Both the position numbers and the translations under genes were made by a program. Source: Triangularia verruculosa (lineage: Eukaryota > Ascomycota > Sordariomycetes > Sordariales > Podosporaceae). From it: a DNA stretch of 64,000 nt. Of this stretch, positions 45,001 to 56,100 are shown one piece after another. The notes under the pieces were generated by a model, which was not told the DNA's origin, made no database searches, and saw nothing but the letters and a program-made list of their open reading frames with translations. The stretch is taken from positions 124,001-188,000 of the forward strand of contig MU863890.1 in the NCBI GenBank assembly GCA_033296885.1, given 5' to 3'. Numbering within the stretch: the stretch's first letter is position 1; the number at the start of each line of letters is the position of its first letter.

Positions 45001-48000
45001 GATGGACGAGATGGATCTGGCGGCGAATATTGCGCGGGATAGGCATGCGAGGATGGCGGAGAGGGTGGAGGGGTTGGTGAGGGGGTTGTCGAAGATGAGG
45101 GGGGTGGGGACGGTGGAGGAGGAGGAGGTGATGGGGGAGTTGGCGGAGGATTTGCTGGGGTTCTTGTGGGAGGGGGGGGAGGAGGTGAAGGGGTTGATTA
45201 TGGGGGCGCATGGGCTGCTGCCGATACTGGAGATTTTGGAGGGTTGCGGGGTGAAGAGTAGGGGGGGGATGGTGCTGGGGTTGCTGAGGATTGTGAATGC
45301 GATCATCCTCGATGATGTGGAGCTGCAGGAGAATCTGTGTTTTGTGGGGGGGATACCGATTGTGACCAAGTTTGCGGCGAGGCAGTATTCGAACGAGATT
45401 CGGCTCGAGGCGGCGGCGTTTGTGAGGCAGATGTACCAGACTTCGACGCTGACGTTGCAGATGTTTGTCAGTGCGGGAGGGTTGAATGTGCTGGTGGAGT
45501 TTCTGGATGAGGACTATGAGACGAGTCAGGATTTGGTGCTGATTGGGGTGAATGGGATTTGGAATGTGTTTGAGCTGCAGGGGCCGACGCCGAAGAATGA
45601 TTTCTGCCGGATTTTCAGCAGGAGCAAGATATTGGATCCGCTGGCGGCGATTTTGCACAAGGTGCTGGATGAGGAGCGGGGGGATGAGTTGAGCGAGCTG
45701 GTGGAGGGGAGGATTGTGGGGATTTTCTACCTGTTCAGCCAGGCGGAGGCGTATGTGAAGGAGGTTGTGGCGGAGAGGCAGGTTTTGAAGAGTAAGTTTA
45801 CAATGGAGAGAAAAAAAAAGGGGGAGTTGGATTGTGCTAATGAGTTTTACAGCGGTTCTCAAGAATCTCAGACGGATGACGCCTGCTCATCAGATCACCA
45901 TGCTCAAGTTCATCAAGAACATGTCGCAGTGCTCTGCGGTTCTTGACGCTCTTCACTCGGCGGATGCCATTGACTTCTTGATCGATGTGCTGAGTCTGTC
46001 GATGAAGAAGGGACAGAAGCACTTCAGGGAGATCTCCAACCAAGTTCTTAATACCATGTTCAACCTCTGCCGGCTGAGCAAAGAACGCCAGGAATACGCC
46101 GCGTCCAACGGGATTATCCCGCTGCTCCTCAAAATCATGAAGACGGACCGCCCGCCAAAGGAGTTTGTCCTGCCTATTCTGTGTGACATGGCTCATTCGG
46201 GCAGCAAAGGGAGGAGATACCTCTGGCAGAACCACGGGCTGGAGTTTTATGTCACTTTGCTGGCTGATCAGTACTGGCAGGTTACGGCGCTGGATGCGAT
46301 TCACGTGTGGCTGCAGGAGGAGACGGCCAAGGTGGAAAGCCACTTGCTGGATGGGATGTTCATGACGGCGATTGTTTCTTGCTTCAACCCTGCAAAGGCG
46401 AATGCGTTTGATCCAAATCTGCTTGAGCCGCTGCTGAAGGTCCTGAGACTTAGCCCAGCGGTGGCGGCTAGTCTGGCCAAGGCGGAGATGTACGCTGGTA
46501 TTGCGCAGAAGCTGGGGCACAAGAAGGCGGTCGTTAGACTTAATCTTTTGCGTCTGGTGAGGAATATTATGGATGGGTGCGAGGCGCATAATTTGTCCAT
46601 GTCGTCGAATGGGTCGACGAATACGGGTAAGCAGTTGAGGGCGCTGTTTGATGATATTCAGGGGCTGGCGGAGAAGGATCCAGCGGTGTTGGTTAGGAAT
46701 TTGGCCGGGGAGTTGGTGAGGGCGCATTTTGATGATGATTTGAGGAGGGATGAGACGATGGGGCTGGGTGGGTTGGGGTTGGGAGGGAGTTCGCAAGGGT
46801 CAATGGCTGGGTCTGTGGTAGGAACAGCGGCGGCTGGGCCGAGGAGTAGGAGCGGACCGAGGAGGAATACTAGTTATACTCCGCCTCTGCATCTGGGGGG
46901 TGCGCTGGGTGCGAGTGGGGGACCTCATACACCGACGGGGCATCGATCTAGTCAGTCGAGCTCGAGTGCGGCGGCGTATATTGAGGTGGCGGCTAGTACG
47001 CCGAAAAGGACGGCTGTTGGGTTGGCTCAGGATAGAGAAGCGGCTTTGTATCGACCACGGTCGAGGGAGGGGGCGGTTGTGGCGACGAGTATCCCGAGGA
47101 GGGTCAGTCAGGATGCTACGGCGGCGGGGTTATCGATGAGTCCTTCTTCTTCGTCGGGGGTCAAAAGTCGATTACCGCGGACTTCTCACAGTCATTTTAC
47201 TCGCCCTTCTCTGTCAACAGCAGCGTCAATGCCCATCACCGCCACCCGCGCGGAGCGAAGTGACAGCTCCCTCAGCAGCAGGGAGCACGTCATGGGCCGG
47301 TTGCGGTCAGGCTCGTCCATCTCCATCACCGGCGCAAGCCAGTACTCTGCCAGCCCAACAAGCAACTCTTTCCTGTCCGCAGCAGGCTTCAACCTCGTCA
47401 ACCCTACCAGCTCCAGCCGCCCTAGCAGTTCCAGCGCGGCGTTTGGTCATCACGGTCGCAGGGATAGTCACAGCCAATCCCGGAGTTACTTTAGCCAATC
47501 TGCTCGACAGGACAGCAGCAGTGAACGGTTCAGTCAGTCCGCTCGGCAAGACAGTAGTGAGAGGTTGGAGAGGTTGGAGAGGTTGGAGAGGGAACGGGAC
47601 GCTAGTGGGGGGAGCGGTTCGACGAGTTTATCAACGGGGAGCAGCAGCGCCACGACGAACACGACTGCGACGACGTCGAGTCAGAGTGTGGTTGGTGGGG
47701 GTAAGCTGAGGAGGGCGAGGGCGCCGAGTAGTATTTCGAGGATGGAGAGCCAGAGTGATGTGAATTTGCCGAGTGGGGGTAGAGGGGGCTGGCCTTAGAA
47801 GGGCGACTTCTCGCCGAGCAAGAAGAGGAAGTATAGGATGCAAGAGGGAGGTGGGATTGGGGGGCAAGGGGGGAGTGGGTTGAGTCCATCGCCGGCAAAG
47901 GTTGTGAGTAGTGGTGGTGGTGGTGGTGATGGTGGGAAGAGGGAGGTGAATCATCCGCAGTTGTTGCAGCAGAGGTTGCATCAGCAGCAGTATTTGTTGC

Positions 48001-48560
48001 ATCAGAGGCAGAGGGGGAGGATTCCTGGGGCGCCTGGGGGGGTTGGGGGTGGGAGTATGTTGCCGATACCGCCGCCGCCACCGCCGCCGTCACCGGTTAC
48101 GCCGGATGTTAGTGGAGATGGGGATGGGGATTGCACGGTGGTTATTCACCGGGCGGTGCCGGTTGGGAGTGATGAGGTGGGGATGGAGACGGTGGTGATT
48201 TATACTCCGAAGGTTCGTAGTCTTGCTCCAAAGTCGGCTCTCCCAAAAGCAAAGGCGTCAGGGCCTGGTTCTACGATCATCACATCAACACCGGCTTCTC
48301 CAGAACCTGCTCCTGCTCCTGCTACACCGCGTCATACGTCGCGGCTGGAGGGGCTGCTGGGTAGTAGTGCGACGAGGGAGCATAGACAGGGGGTTTTTAA
48401 GCCGCTGCAGTTGCAGGATCGGCCGAGGATAGTGAGGAGGGGTTTGACGGCAGCGACAGAGGTGATAGTGGAGAAGGATAAGGAGGTTATTGAAAAGGAA
48501 AAGGATAAAAACAAGGGAAAGGAGCAGAAGGATGGGGTCTCGTCCGGGATGAGGGTATAG
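42098..48560 (+). CDS. sepH: Septation initiation network kinase SepH/Cdc7, with in-frame TAG
   Basis: An STE-type protein kinase that triggers septum formation. Eight exons: 42098-42286, 42662-42796, 42904-42933 (30 nt), 42998-43062, 43124-43562, 43626-44465, 44567-45791 and 45853-47798, the last ending at TAG (47796-47798), 1622 residues. The kinase domain starts RLGDCIGKGAFGSVYKAF, with the ATP-binding Lys92 (AVAVKQIKL), HRDIKGAN at 183-190, DFG at 203-205 and GTPYWMAPE. The N-terminus is a polyproline tract. The C-terminal half has Armadillo-like helical repeats (LKTVLKNLRRMTPAHQI, TMFNLCRLSKERQEYA), typical of Cdc7/SepH. After the TAG the same frame is open for 253 codons to 48560, with the gene's own G-ending codon bias, which would give 1876 residues. 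Whether the stop is passed (UAG editing or readthrough) is open. Confidence 0.9.
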
Positions 48561-49134
48561 GAAACGAAAAAAGGGACTGGAAGAAGGTGGTGGTGGGGGG
48601 AGGGGGGGTTGTTGTTTGGGAAGATGGGGAGGGGCGTTTGATGATAGGATAGGATAGGGATAGGGATAGGGTTTTACTTGTTACTATAGGGGTACTGCTA
48701 TATACAAAGGTGTAATGGAATGGTGTTGCGTGAGGTTTTGTGTTTTGTATATACATGGGTTTAAGGGGGGAAAGGGCTCCGTCTGTTATATCTAAGACAT
48801 GAGATAAGACGTGAAGTATACGGTCGGTTGGTGTTGAAGTTGATGTTCAAGCCTAGATCATGCTACTTAATAATCACGAATGGATGCCCACCTTGTGCGT
48901 ATCACCACTGGTGTCGGCGCTAGCATGACTTGCGTGTCGTGGTAGGCAGCCGTTTAACCATGCCACCAAAGCTGTTGAAAGTTCCGGACTCTTGATCATT
49001 GTGCGTCTTTTTTTTCTTCTCGCTCTGATGGCCAGAATAAAATCTTTCAACGAGCTTCGTCTCTCTGAAGTTGTTGTTGTTGCCGTCAATCAACAAGTAG
49101 ATCAGCACATTCTTAGCCAAGAAGTGAAGGAATC
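48561..49134. other. Intergenic region with GATAGG repeats
   Basis: The 3' flank of sepH and the promoter of the next gene. A short tandem repeat of GATAGG/ATAGGG units lies at 48643-48671. It is not telomeric in context. No gene is seen. Confidence 0.45.
48643..48671. repeat. GATAGG/GGATAG short tandem repeat
   Basis: About five imperfect 5-6 bp units (GATAG, GATAGG, GATAGGG) directly after sepH. Probably a simple-sequence repeat in the 3' UTR. Confidence 0.8.
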
Positions 49135-49891
49135 ATGACCAGAAAAGAAGTGTACATTGGAGTGGTGATTGGGTTGATACTCTGTGAGTTTTTTCTTTCT
49201 TTCTCTTTGTTATCTATCAACTAAACTCCGGTATCATCCAGCAATTCTTTCTACTGCAACCTCGCTCTTCTCGTCAACTTGGATATCCTACTCCCTTTCT
49301 TCCTCTAACGTCGTCATGTTCGACCACATCGGCCTCTTCACCCGCTGCTCCCCCTCGGCTTGCACACCCTTCCCCTCGACTAGGTTCTGCTCTTCGCTGC
49401 CGTCTCATCAGCCTCCCCGTTCATACTCGTACACCACCCACCACCAAACTAGAGGGACAACAACAACAACAACAACAACCGCCGCAGCACCCTCCACCTT
49501 CTGCACGAAATGGCGCTCTGCGGGCGCGTTGCTGAATATTTCTGCGATTTTTACCCTCGTTGCGGCGATTACGACGCTGTTTATCGTGCTCAGCAAGCAC
49601 AACAGCCACGGGAGGAGACACGGGTGGAAGGTTTTGGCTGGGGTGATGGGGCTGGCGGGGGTGCTGGAGATCGGGGCCGTGGGGATTGTGGCCGAGGTGA
49701 GGGATTATGAGCAGATGTTTCAGATCCCGGAGTATGAGCTGGGGGACGGGTGGTGGATGGGATTGGGGGGAGGGCTGATGGGGGTGGTGCTTGCTTTGGG
49801 GGTGGGGGTGATGGCGTTGATGGGGTGGATCGAGGAGGAACGAGAGGTAGATGATAGGGATAGGGGAAGGTGTGTTCAAGGTAATTATTGA
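49135..49891 (+). CDS. Four-helix claudin/Sur7-like membrane protein
   Basis: Two exons, 49135-49183 and 49242-49891, give 232 residues; the 58-nt intron (GTGAGT donor) interrupts the first membrane helix, MTRKEVYIGVVIGLILSILS. The loop that follows contains W, then FDHIGLFTRC with a second Cys nearby (SACTPFPSTRFC), in the manner of Sur7/PalI and claudin-like proteins. Three further helices are LLNISAIFTLVAAITTLFIV, HGWKVLAGVMGLAGVLEIGA and GLGGGLMGVVLALGVGVMAL. A Thr/Ala-rich insertion lies before helix 2. The location is probably the plasma membrane; no precise orthologue is recognised. Codons switch from C-ending to G-ending near 49600. Confidence 0.72.
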
Positions 49892-50835
49892 TGAGGCAGA
49901 TCAACGTCTATGATTTCTAGAAACTCAACTTAAAACTTTGTTGATATTGAAGATCAAAACTGACCATGACGATAGATGATGTTGAGAGAAGCAAGCACGG
50001 ACCATCTTCACCACTCAAAAGTCTAGACCCAATGCTCCAGTCTGGTAGGGCTAGCCAATCAGCTTCGCCATCCTCCCCCCCCTCCCCTCACTTGGATGAC
50101 CTTGCAGTTGATCTCTCCCCAACAAACACATGTAAACTGACTCTATGTTTATCCTCTCGTAAGTAACACTCACTCTCCTCATACCTCTGCAAAACATGTC
50201 CGCCGGAAGTTCCTCCATTAGGTAATCGGACCCTCCATGTCTCAACAGTTCTTGAAGAGTTTCACCTACTCATGAAACAAAGGATGGGGAATGTTTCAAG
50301 TTCTGGGCCTTCTGGAACGGTCCGACAGGAACTTCCGATCTTCCGTTGGCGAAGGCTGATTTCATCAAGTGAGATAGAGCTCTGTGCCACTCGAACGCAT
50401 GGGAAAAGGAACGCAACAGCCGAACAAACGTGGGAAGATCAAGTGGTTTTGTTTGATGACACACACACCTGGTTTTGACAGCAAACAGCCACCGATACTG
50501 TTAGGTATTTGAGGGTGCCTAAAAATATCACAGCCACACCAAAAGTTGGGGGCCAATCTAGGACTGCATATACTTACAGCACGGCGGCCCCGTCTTTCGA
50601 GTGAGAAAGATTTTGGAAGGGCGAGAGAGAAAATTTGGGTATATACGCCACAGGGAAGCATTCGGGTGAGGATTTACATCATCTTGAGGAGGACGATAAT
50701 TATCATTAATCACCACCTTCAACGACATACCAAGAAAGACGTCAAGCCAGGCCGGACCTGCAACCCACCTGCCGAGCGTCACACAACATATCACCCACCT
50801 TACTCACCAGCAATTTAATTATCAATCACCATAAA
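49892..50835. other. Intergenic region before NTA1
   Basis: No gene is seen in 944 bp. The last 130 bp are A/C-rich leader sequence. Confidence 0.45.
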
Positions 50836-52565
50836 ATGAGGATAGCCTGCCTCCAGTTCTCCCCCCAAGTGGGCGAGGTCACCGAAAACACCTCCAAAGC
50901 CGACGCAGTCCTCGCTGCTTCAGCGCCCGAGCTTGAAGACGGAATCGACTTATTAGTCCTCCCCGAGATGTCCTTTTCCGGTATTTATTCCTCTCCTCTA
51001 ACCCCACAACCACTTACACAATCACAGGCTACAACTTCCGCTCCCAACAACACATCCTCCCCTACCTCGAGTCCCCCTCCACCGGCCCATCCTCGTCCTG
51101 GGCCAAGCACAAAGCCCAGTCTCTCAACTGCACCGTAGCCGTCGGCTACCCAGAACTTTACTCACACACCGACAAGGAATATTACAACTCTTTGTTGGTG
51201 ATCAATCCCGCCGGCAACCAAATAGCAAACTACCGCAAATCCTTCCTCTACTACACCGACACCACTTGGGCGAAAGAAGGTTCCGGTTTCTACTCTGACA
51301 CCACCTCCCAAATCTGCCCCGGGAAGAAAACTGCAATGGGCATCTGCATGGACATCAACCCATACAACTTCACCAACCCCTGGGATCTCTACGAGTTTGC
51401 CCGGCATTGCTTGACCGTCAAAGCGAACTTGGTCATCATGAGCATGGCGTGGCTAACGCTAGAAATGAGGGAACGGTTTCTGACTGGAAGGGAACAACAA
51501 CCCGACATGGAGACTCTGGCCTATTGGGTTGGAAGGCTAGAACCACTGATCAGACAGGGCGGGGGGCACGACGACGACGAGGAGATCATCCTCGTGTTCG
51601 CGAATAGATGCGGCTGGGAAGACGAGGCGGTGTACGCCGGCAGCAGCGCGGTGATGGGGGTGAAGGGGGGCGAAGTCAGCGTGTATGGGGTTCTGGGGAG
51701 GGGTGTGGAGGAGTGCTTGGTGGTTGATACGGATGCTGAGCCGATGGGGAGGCTCGTAACGAAAAAGAAGAAATCCGACACCGACGAAGAAGAGGAAACC
51801 TCCTCCCCAGAAAACCAACACGAGCATGACAATGCCGACGAAAAGCCAACACCTGGCTCAACCCAACCATCAAACAACTCCAGCACCGCCAATCCCCCAC
51901 AACAACCACCACTTCCCTCCTCTTCTAATCCAACCCAACACCACCACCGACCAAAACTAACCCTCCAAACCGACCCCCTCACCATCCCCCCCTTCAAATC
52001 CCACCATCCACATAACCTCTCCCTTCCCACCACCACCCCACCCTACCTCTATTCCCCATCCCCATCCCCATCCCCATCCCCGTACAACTCCCCCCCTTTC
52101 CGCTCCATACACCTCACCACCCCCTCCCCCCCAACTTCCTTCCCCGTCTCCTTCTCCCCCTCCTTTTGCTCCCCCTCCTCCCCCCATTCCCTATCCTCAC
52201 TAGAAAACGACCTCGACCCACATTCCTACTTTGAAGCCTGGCTCGTCTCCCCCGTCGAAAACAACAGACAACCAAAAGAAAAGCAAAAGTTGTTGTTATG
52301 GGGGTACCAGGAAGAGGAACGATTACACAGTTGGAAGTGGTCTTCTGATGCAGCTGTACGTGAGGTTGTTGACCATGACCATGACCAAGAAGAAGATGTG
52401 TCGCCTTTGACTACTACTGCTGCTGCTGCTGCTGCTGCAAAGAAAGAGGAAATGGGGGAGGGGGAGATGATGATGCTAAAGGTCATGGCCAGTCCGAGTA
52501 TCTTCGCCGATCTCAACTTGAAAAACTACTGGGAAAGGATGGAGAGGGGGGTTGAGGTTCAATGA
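50836..52565 (+). CDS. NTA1: Protein N-terminal asparagine/glutamine amidase
   Basis: Deamidates N-terminal Asn and Gln so that the Arg/N-degron pathway can act. Exons 50836-50980 and 51028-52565 give 560 residues; the intron is 47 nt and splits the codon in FSGYNF. The nitrilase triad is visible: Glu44 in LVLPEMSFSGYNF, Lys119 in NYRKSFLYYTDTTWA and Cys155 in GICMDINPYNF, with the Nta1-typical YNFTNPWDLYEFA. LVIMSMAWLT and FANRCGWEDEAVYAGSSAV complete the core. A low-complexity insertion of roughly 160 residues (Ser/Pro/His-rich, from about 51770 to 52200) separates the core from a C-terminal block, HSYFEAWLVSPVENN...LLLWGYQEEER. This makes it longer than yeast Nta1 (about 457). A polyalanine tract lies near the end. 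Confidence 0.9.
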
Positions 52566-53184
52566 CACGGACAACAACAAAAAACATGAAAGGGATGTTT
52601 GATGTCATCTATGCGTAAAGTAATTGAGGAAGGTTGCAGACGTCTTACTTTACAGAATGAACATACACATTGAACAACTCTGACATTTTCTTACTGTGAA
52701 GTGGAATTCTTGACAAAGCATCCATGCATGAACTTCAAGAGGCTATGACTAAACAATCAAGACTGAAGCTTGTTTCATTGTGGATTTAATACAACCACTC
52801 CACCCCCCTTTTTCAACCAAAGAATGCCATTATCACATTCCTTTACCCCCTTTTTTTCACCAAAAAAATCCATTATCCCATCCCTTCACCCCAGAAACAA
52901 ACACCCTACCATAAACACCCCTCAACCCCCCCCCCCCCCCCCCCTTTTAAACCCCCGCAACACCAAACAAAAATCAAACACACACCTTCTCACTCATATT
53001 CATTAACACAACATTGACCATGATTTATTTTTCCTCTGTAATATTCATCTCCCCCAAAAAAACCCGGCAGTCTTATGCCCCCTTGAAATAACCATATTTC
53101 CCACTAATACCACCCATCATCATGCACACCTTCTTCTCTTCCCCAACTTCAATTTCCCATTCTTTTCACACCAAGGTAACACAC
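52566..53184. other. Convergent intergenic region with C19 run
   Basis: Lies between the 3' ends of NTA1 (+) and SAC3 (-). A homopolymer of 19 C residues is at 52926-52944 in a C/A-rich stretch. No gene is seen. Confidence 0.5.
52926..52944. repeat. C19 homopolymer run
   Basis: Nineteen consecutive C residues. Such runs are prone to length errors in sequencing, so the exact count is uncertain. Confidence 0.85.
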
Positions 53185-56100
53185 TCAAACCACATACCCC
53201 CCCTCCCCCTCCCCACGTCCCCCTTCCTCCCCAGGTAAAACCAACCTATCCCTCTCCAACAACTCCATCGTCTCCCTCAACTCCCTCAACATCCTCTGCG
53301 TATCCTCCACCATATCCCTCGTCGTCGTCATCGTTGTCCCACTTCTACTCCTCCCCCTCTCCATCTCCACCTCCATACTCGGTGAAAATTCCCTCCTCCC
53401 ATCATCACCCTCATCCTCATCCTCATCCATCATCTCCCCATCCCTCTTCCTCTTCTCCCCCCACAACGGCGGCGGCGGCGGTGACATCCTCCCACTCGCC
53501 CTCGACCTCGACCCAACCGACCCAGACCGATGGTGATACACCCCACCAGCACGATCCCGTTTAATCCTCGCCAATCTAATCTCCAATTCCGTCATCCCCG
53601 CCGGCTTTGTCGCCGCAACAACAACATTATTCGGCCGGGAATTCGCAAGACTCTCCGCCACCCAATGCCCATTCTGATCCTGCACAAACCCCCTCAGCCT
53701 CATCTCCCAATGCCTCGACCTAATCGGCCTCGACGTAGAACCACTCCCAACACTCGTCGTGCTCATCGCAAAACTCTGCTGCCTCTTCGCGTCCGGCTCA
53801 TTCAACATCCCATCCAGCTCCGCCGACCGCCTCTTCTTGTTATTATTATTGCCAGTGCTCGAAAAGTTCGTCGACCGATTCAACCCTAGCGAAGACCGCC
53901 GCCCATTAACCGAGCTATGCGCCGAAACACTCCTCCTGTCACCAACAAACCTCTCCCTCAGCGACCTCGTCTTCCACCCTTCTCCCCTCTGGTTCACACC
54001 CGCACTATCCGGCGACCCCTCCTCCTTCGGCGCGGGCACCAATTCCAACTCGCTCTCCGCATACCCGCTCCCCCCCGTCCTCCAACTCGGCTGATCCCCC
54101 TCCACCATCATCGCCCTCTTAACCAGCTCCCTCTCATTATGCAAACCCCCAAAAATCCCCGACCTCATCAACGCCTGCTCCTCCGCCTCCGTCCCCGCAT
54201 TACTATACGCAATACTACTCGCCGCCCTCCTCCTCCTTTGCCCATCCCGCTTAATCAACCGTCCAAACATCATCACATCCTCCTCCGCCTTCCTCTTCGC
54301 GGCCCTCCTCGCCTCCTTCTCCGTCCTCTGCCTCTCCTCTTCCTGCTGCCTTGCCAGAACCTTCTGCTGCTCCCGATACTCCCTCATCTGTCGCTTGCCT
54401 TCCTGCAGCCGGCGCTTCATCGAGAGACGCCGGGCAATCTCACGCCAGCGATACGCATACTTGCACGCGAGACGGTAAAACATGTGTTCCCTGGCAAGGC
54501 GCCACGACTCCTCGTCCTCTTCTCTGCGCTTCCGTTCGGCTTCCTCCGTCTGGAATTGCTGAAAGACACCCCAGACTAGGTTCTGGACAGTGTTCTCGGT
54601 GAACTGCTCCATGAGACCGGCGTCGCCCGTGACGAACCATTTGGTGAAGCCGGCCATTAGGTCGCGCTTAGGGGCCGGCGGTGGTGGAGGCGGGGCTGTG
54701 ATGCCTCCGGCAAAGCTAGTGATAGGAGCATTCTGAGCTGGGGCCACCGATGGAAGTGGCGACTGCGTTGGAAAGCTGAATGATGGTGGAGCCGGCGCAG
54801 GCGGTTGAGCCGGTTGTTGAGGTGGGAATACGCTAGAGGTAGGCGTGGGCTGCGTGATTGAGATGGAGGGCACGGCCGGCTGCTGTACGGGAGCAGCGTT
54901 CGTAGCATTGGGTACCGGCTGAGCGCTCTGTGGAGATCCAGGCTTGGACAACGAGGATCCTGAGCCCAGCCCCATGAACGAAGGTGCAGGAGCTGACTCG
55001 GCAGGTTTTGGGAAAGAGAAGGCAGAAGCCCGCGCCGGAGCTGGCTGTGCGGTTGAGGCAGGGGCGGCATTGTTGCCGAATATTGACGGAGCTTTGTCCG
55101 CGCTCGGAGGAACAACCGATGGCTGGGCGGTAGAGGCGTTCTTATTCAAAAAGGAAAATGGGCTCGAAGCTGGCGCCGCCGGATCTGGTGGTTTAGTGAA
55201 ACTGAACGTCGGTGCCGAGGGCTCAGCCAAACTCGGAGCAGGCGCTCCAGAGCCGAATGTGGTGTTTTGTGGCGTCCCAAACGAGAATGGACTCTTGCCT
55301 GCTTCGGGTTGTGGTGGAGGTTGAGCGGGTGTGGGTGCTGGGACTGGCGTGGTATTTGTACCGAAAGCTGTGAAGGGGCTGGCAGCAGGTGCTGCCGATA
55401 TTGGCGCAGAAGGTTGGCCAAACGGATTAGCTGAGGGTGCCGGCTGACCAAAAGGACTGGCTGAGGGTGCCGGGGCTCCAAAGCCGGGGAAGGCGCTGGA
55501 AGGTGGTATCTGCTGGCTCGGTGTGCTGAATGTCCGCGAAGCTGGAGCTTGTGCCTGTGAAGGAACTCCATTCGCCAATGATGAAAAACCAAAGCCGGGA
55601 GTAGCTGCAGCAGGTTGGACAGCCGGTTGACCAAAGGCGGATGATCCCGTAGTATTATTCTGCGAGACAAACAGCTCATCTTCCATTCCCTCGCCTCCTG
55701 CCGCCTTCTCTTCGTAGATGGTGTTGTAGATGACATACGGCAAGGACTGTGTGGTGCGTTTCCGCTCCACAATCTTGCCCGAGTAGGCCTGAGGAACTCT
55801 AGGTGACAAGACTACCTTCTTCTTGTTGTTGAGAAGCAGGTATGGCTCCGTCACTGGAGGCCTGTTGGGAGGAACCCATGTCGACATCTCGAACCCGTGG
55901 AGCTCAATGAACTCAACAGCCTCCTCGTCCGTGTCAAACCTGAGCAGCTTGTTCAAGTTCGCGGCCGTAATGGTTCGAGGCGCATCACGGTGGCGGGAAT
56001 ACCCTCGAACGAAATTCTTGAGAATGTTCTGACGGACCCAGGTGAAGTGTACCTCGGCGATGCAGGCCATGGTGTAGGACGTTCGGGCGTCTTCCACAAT

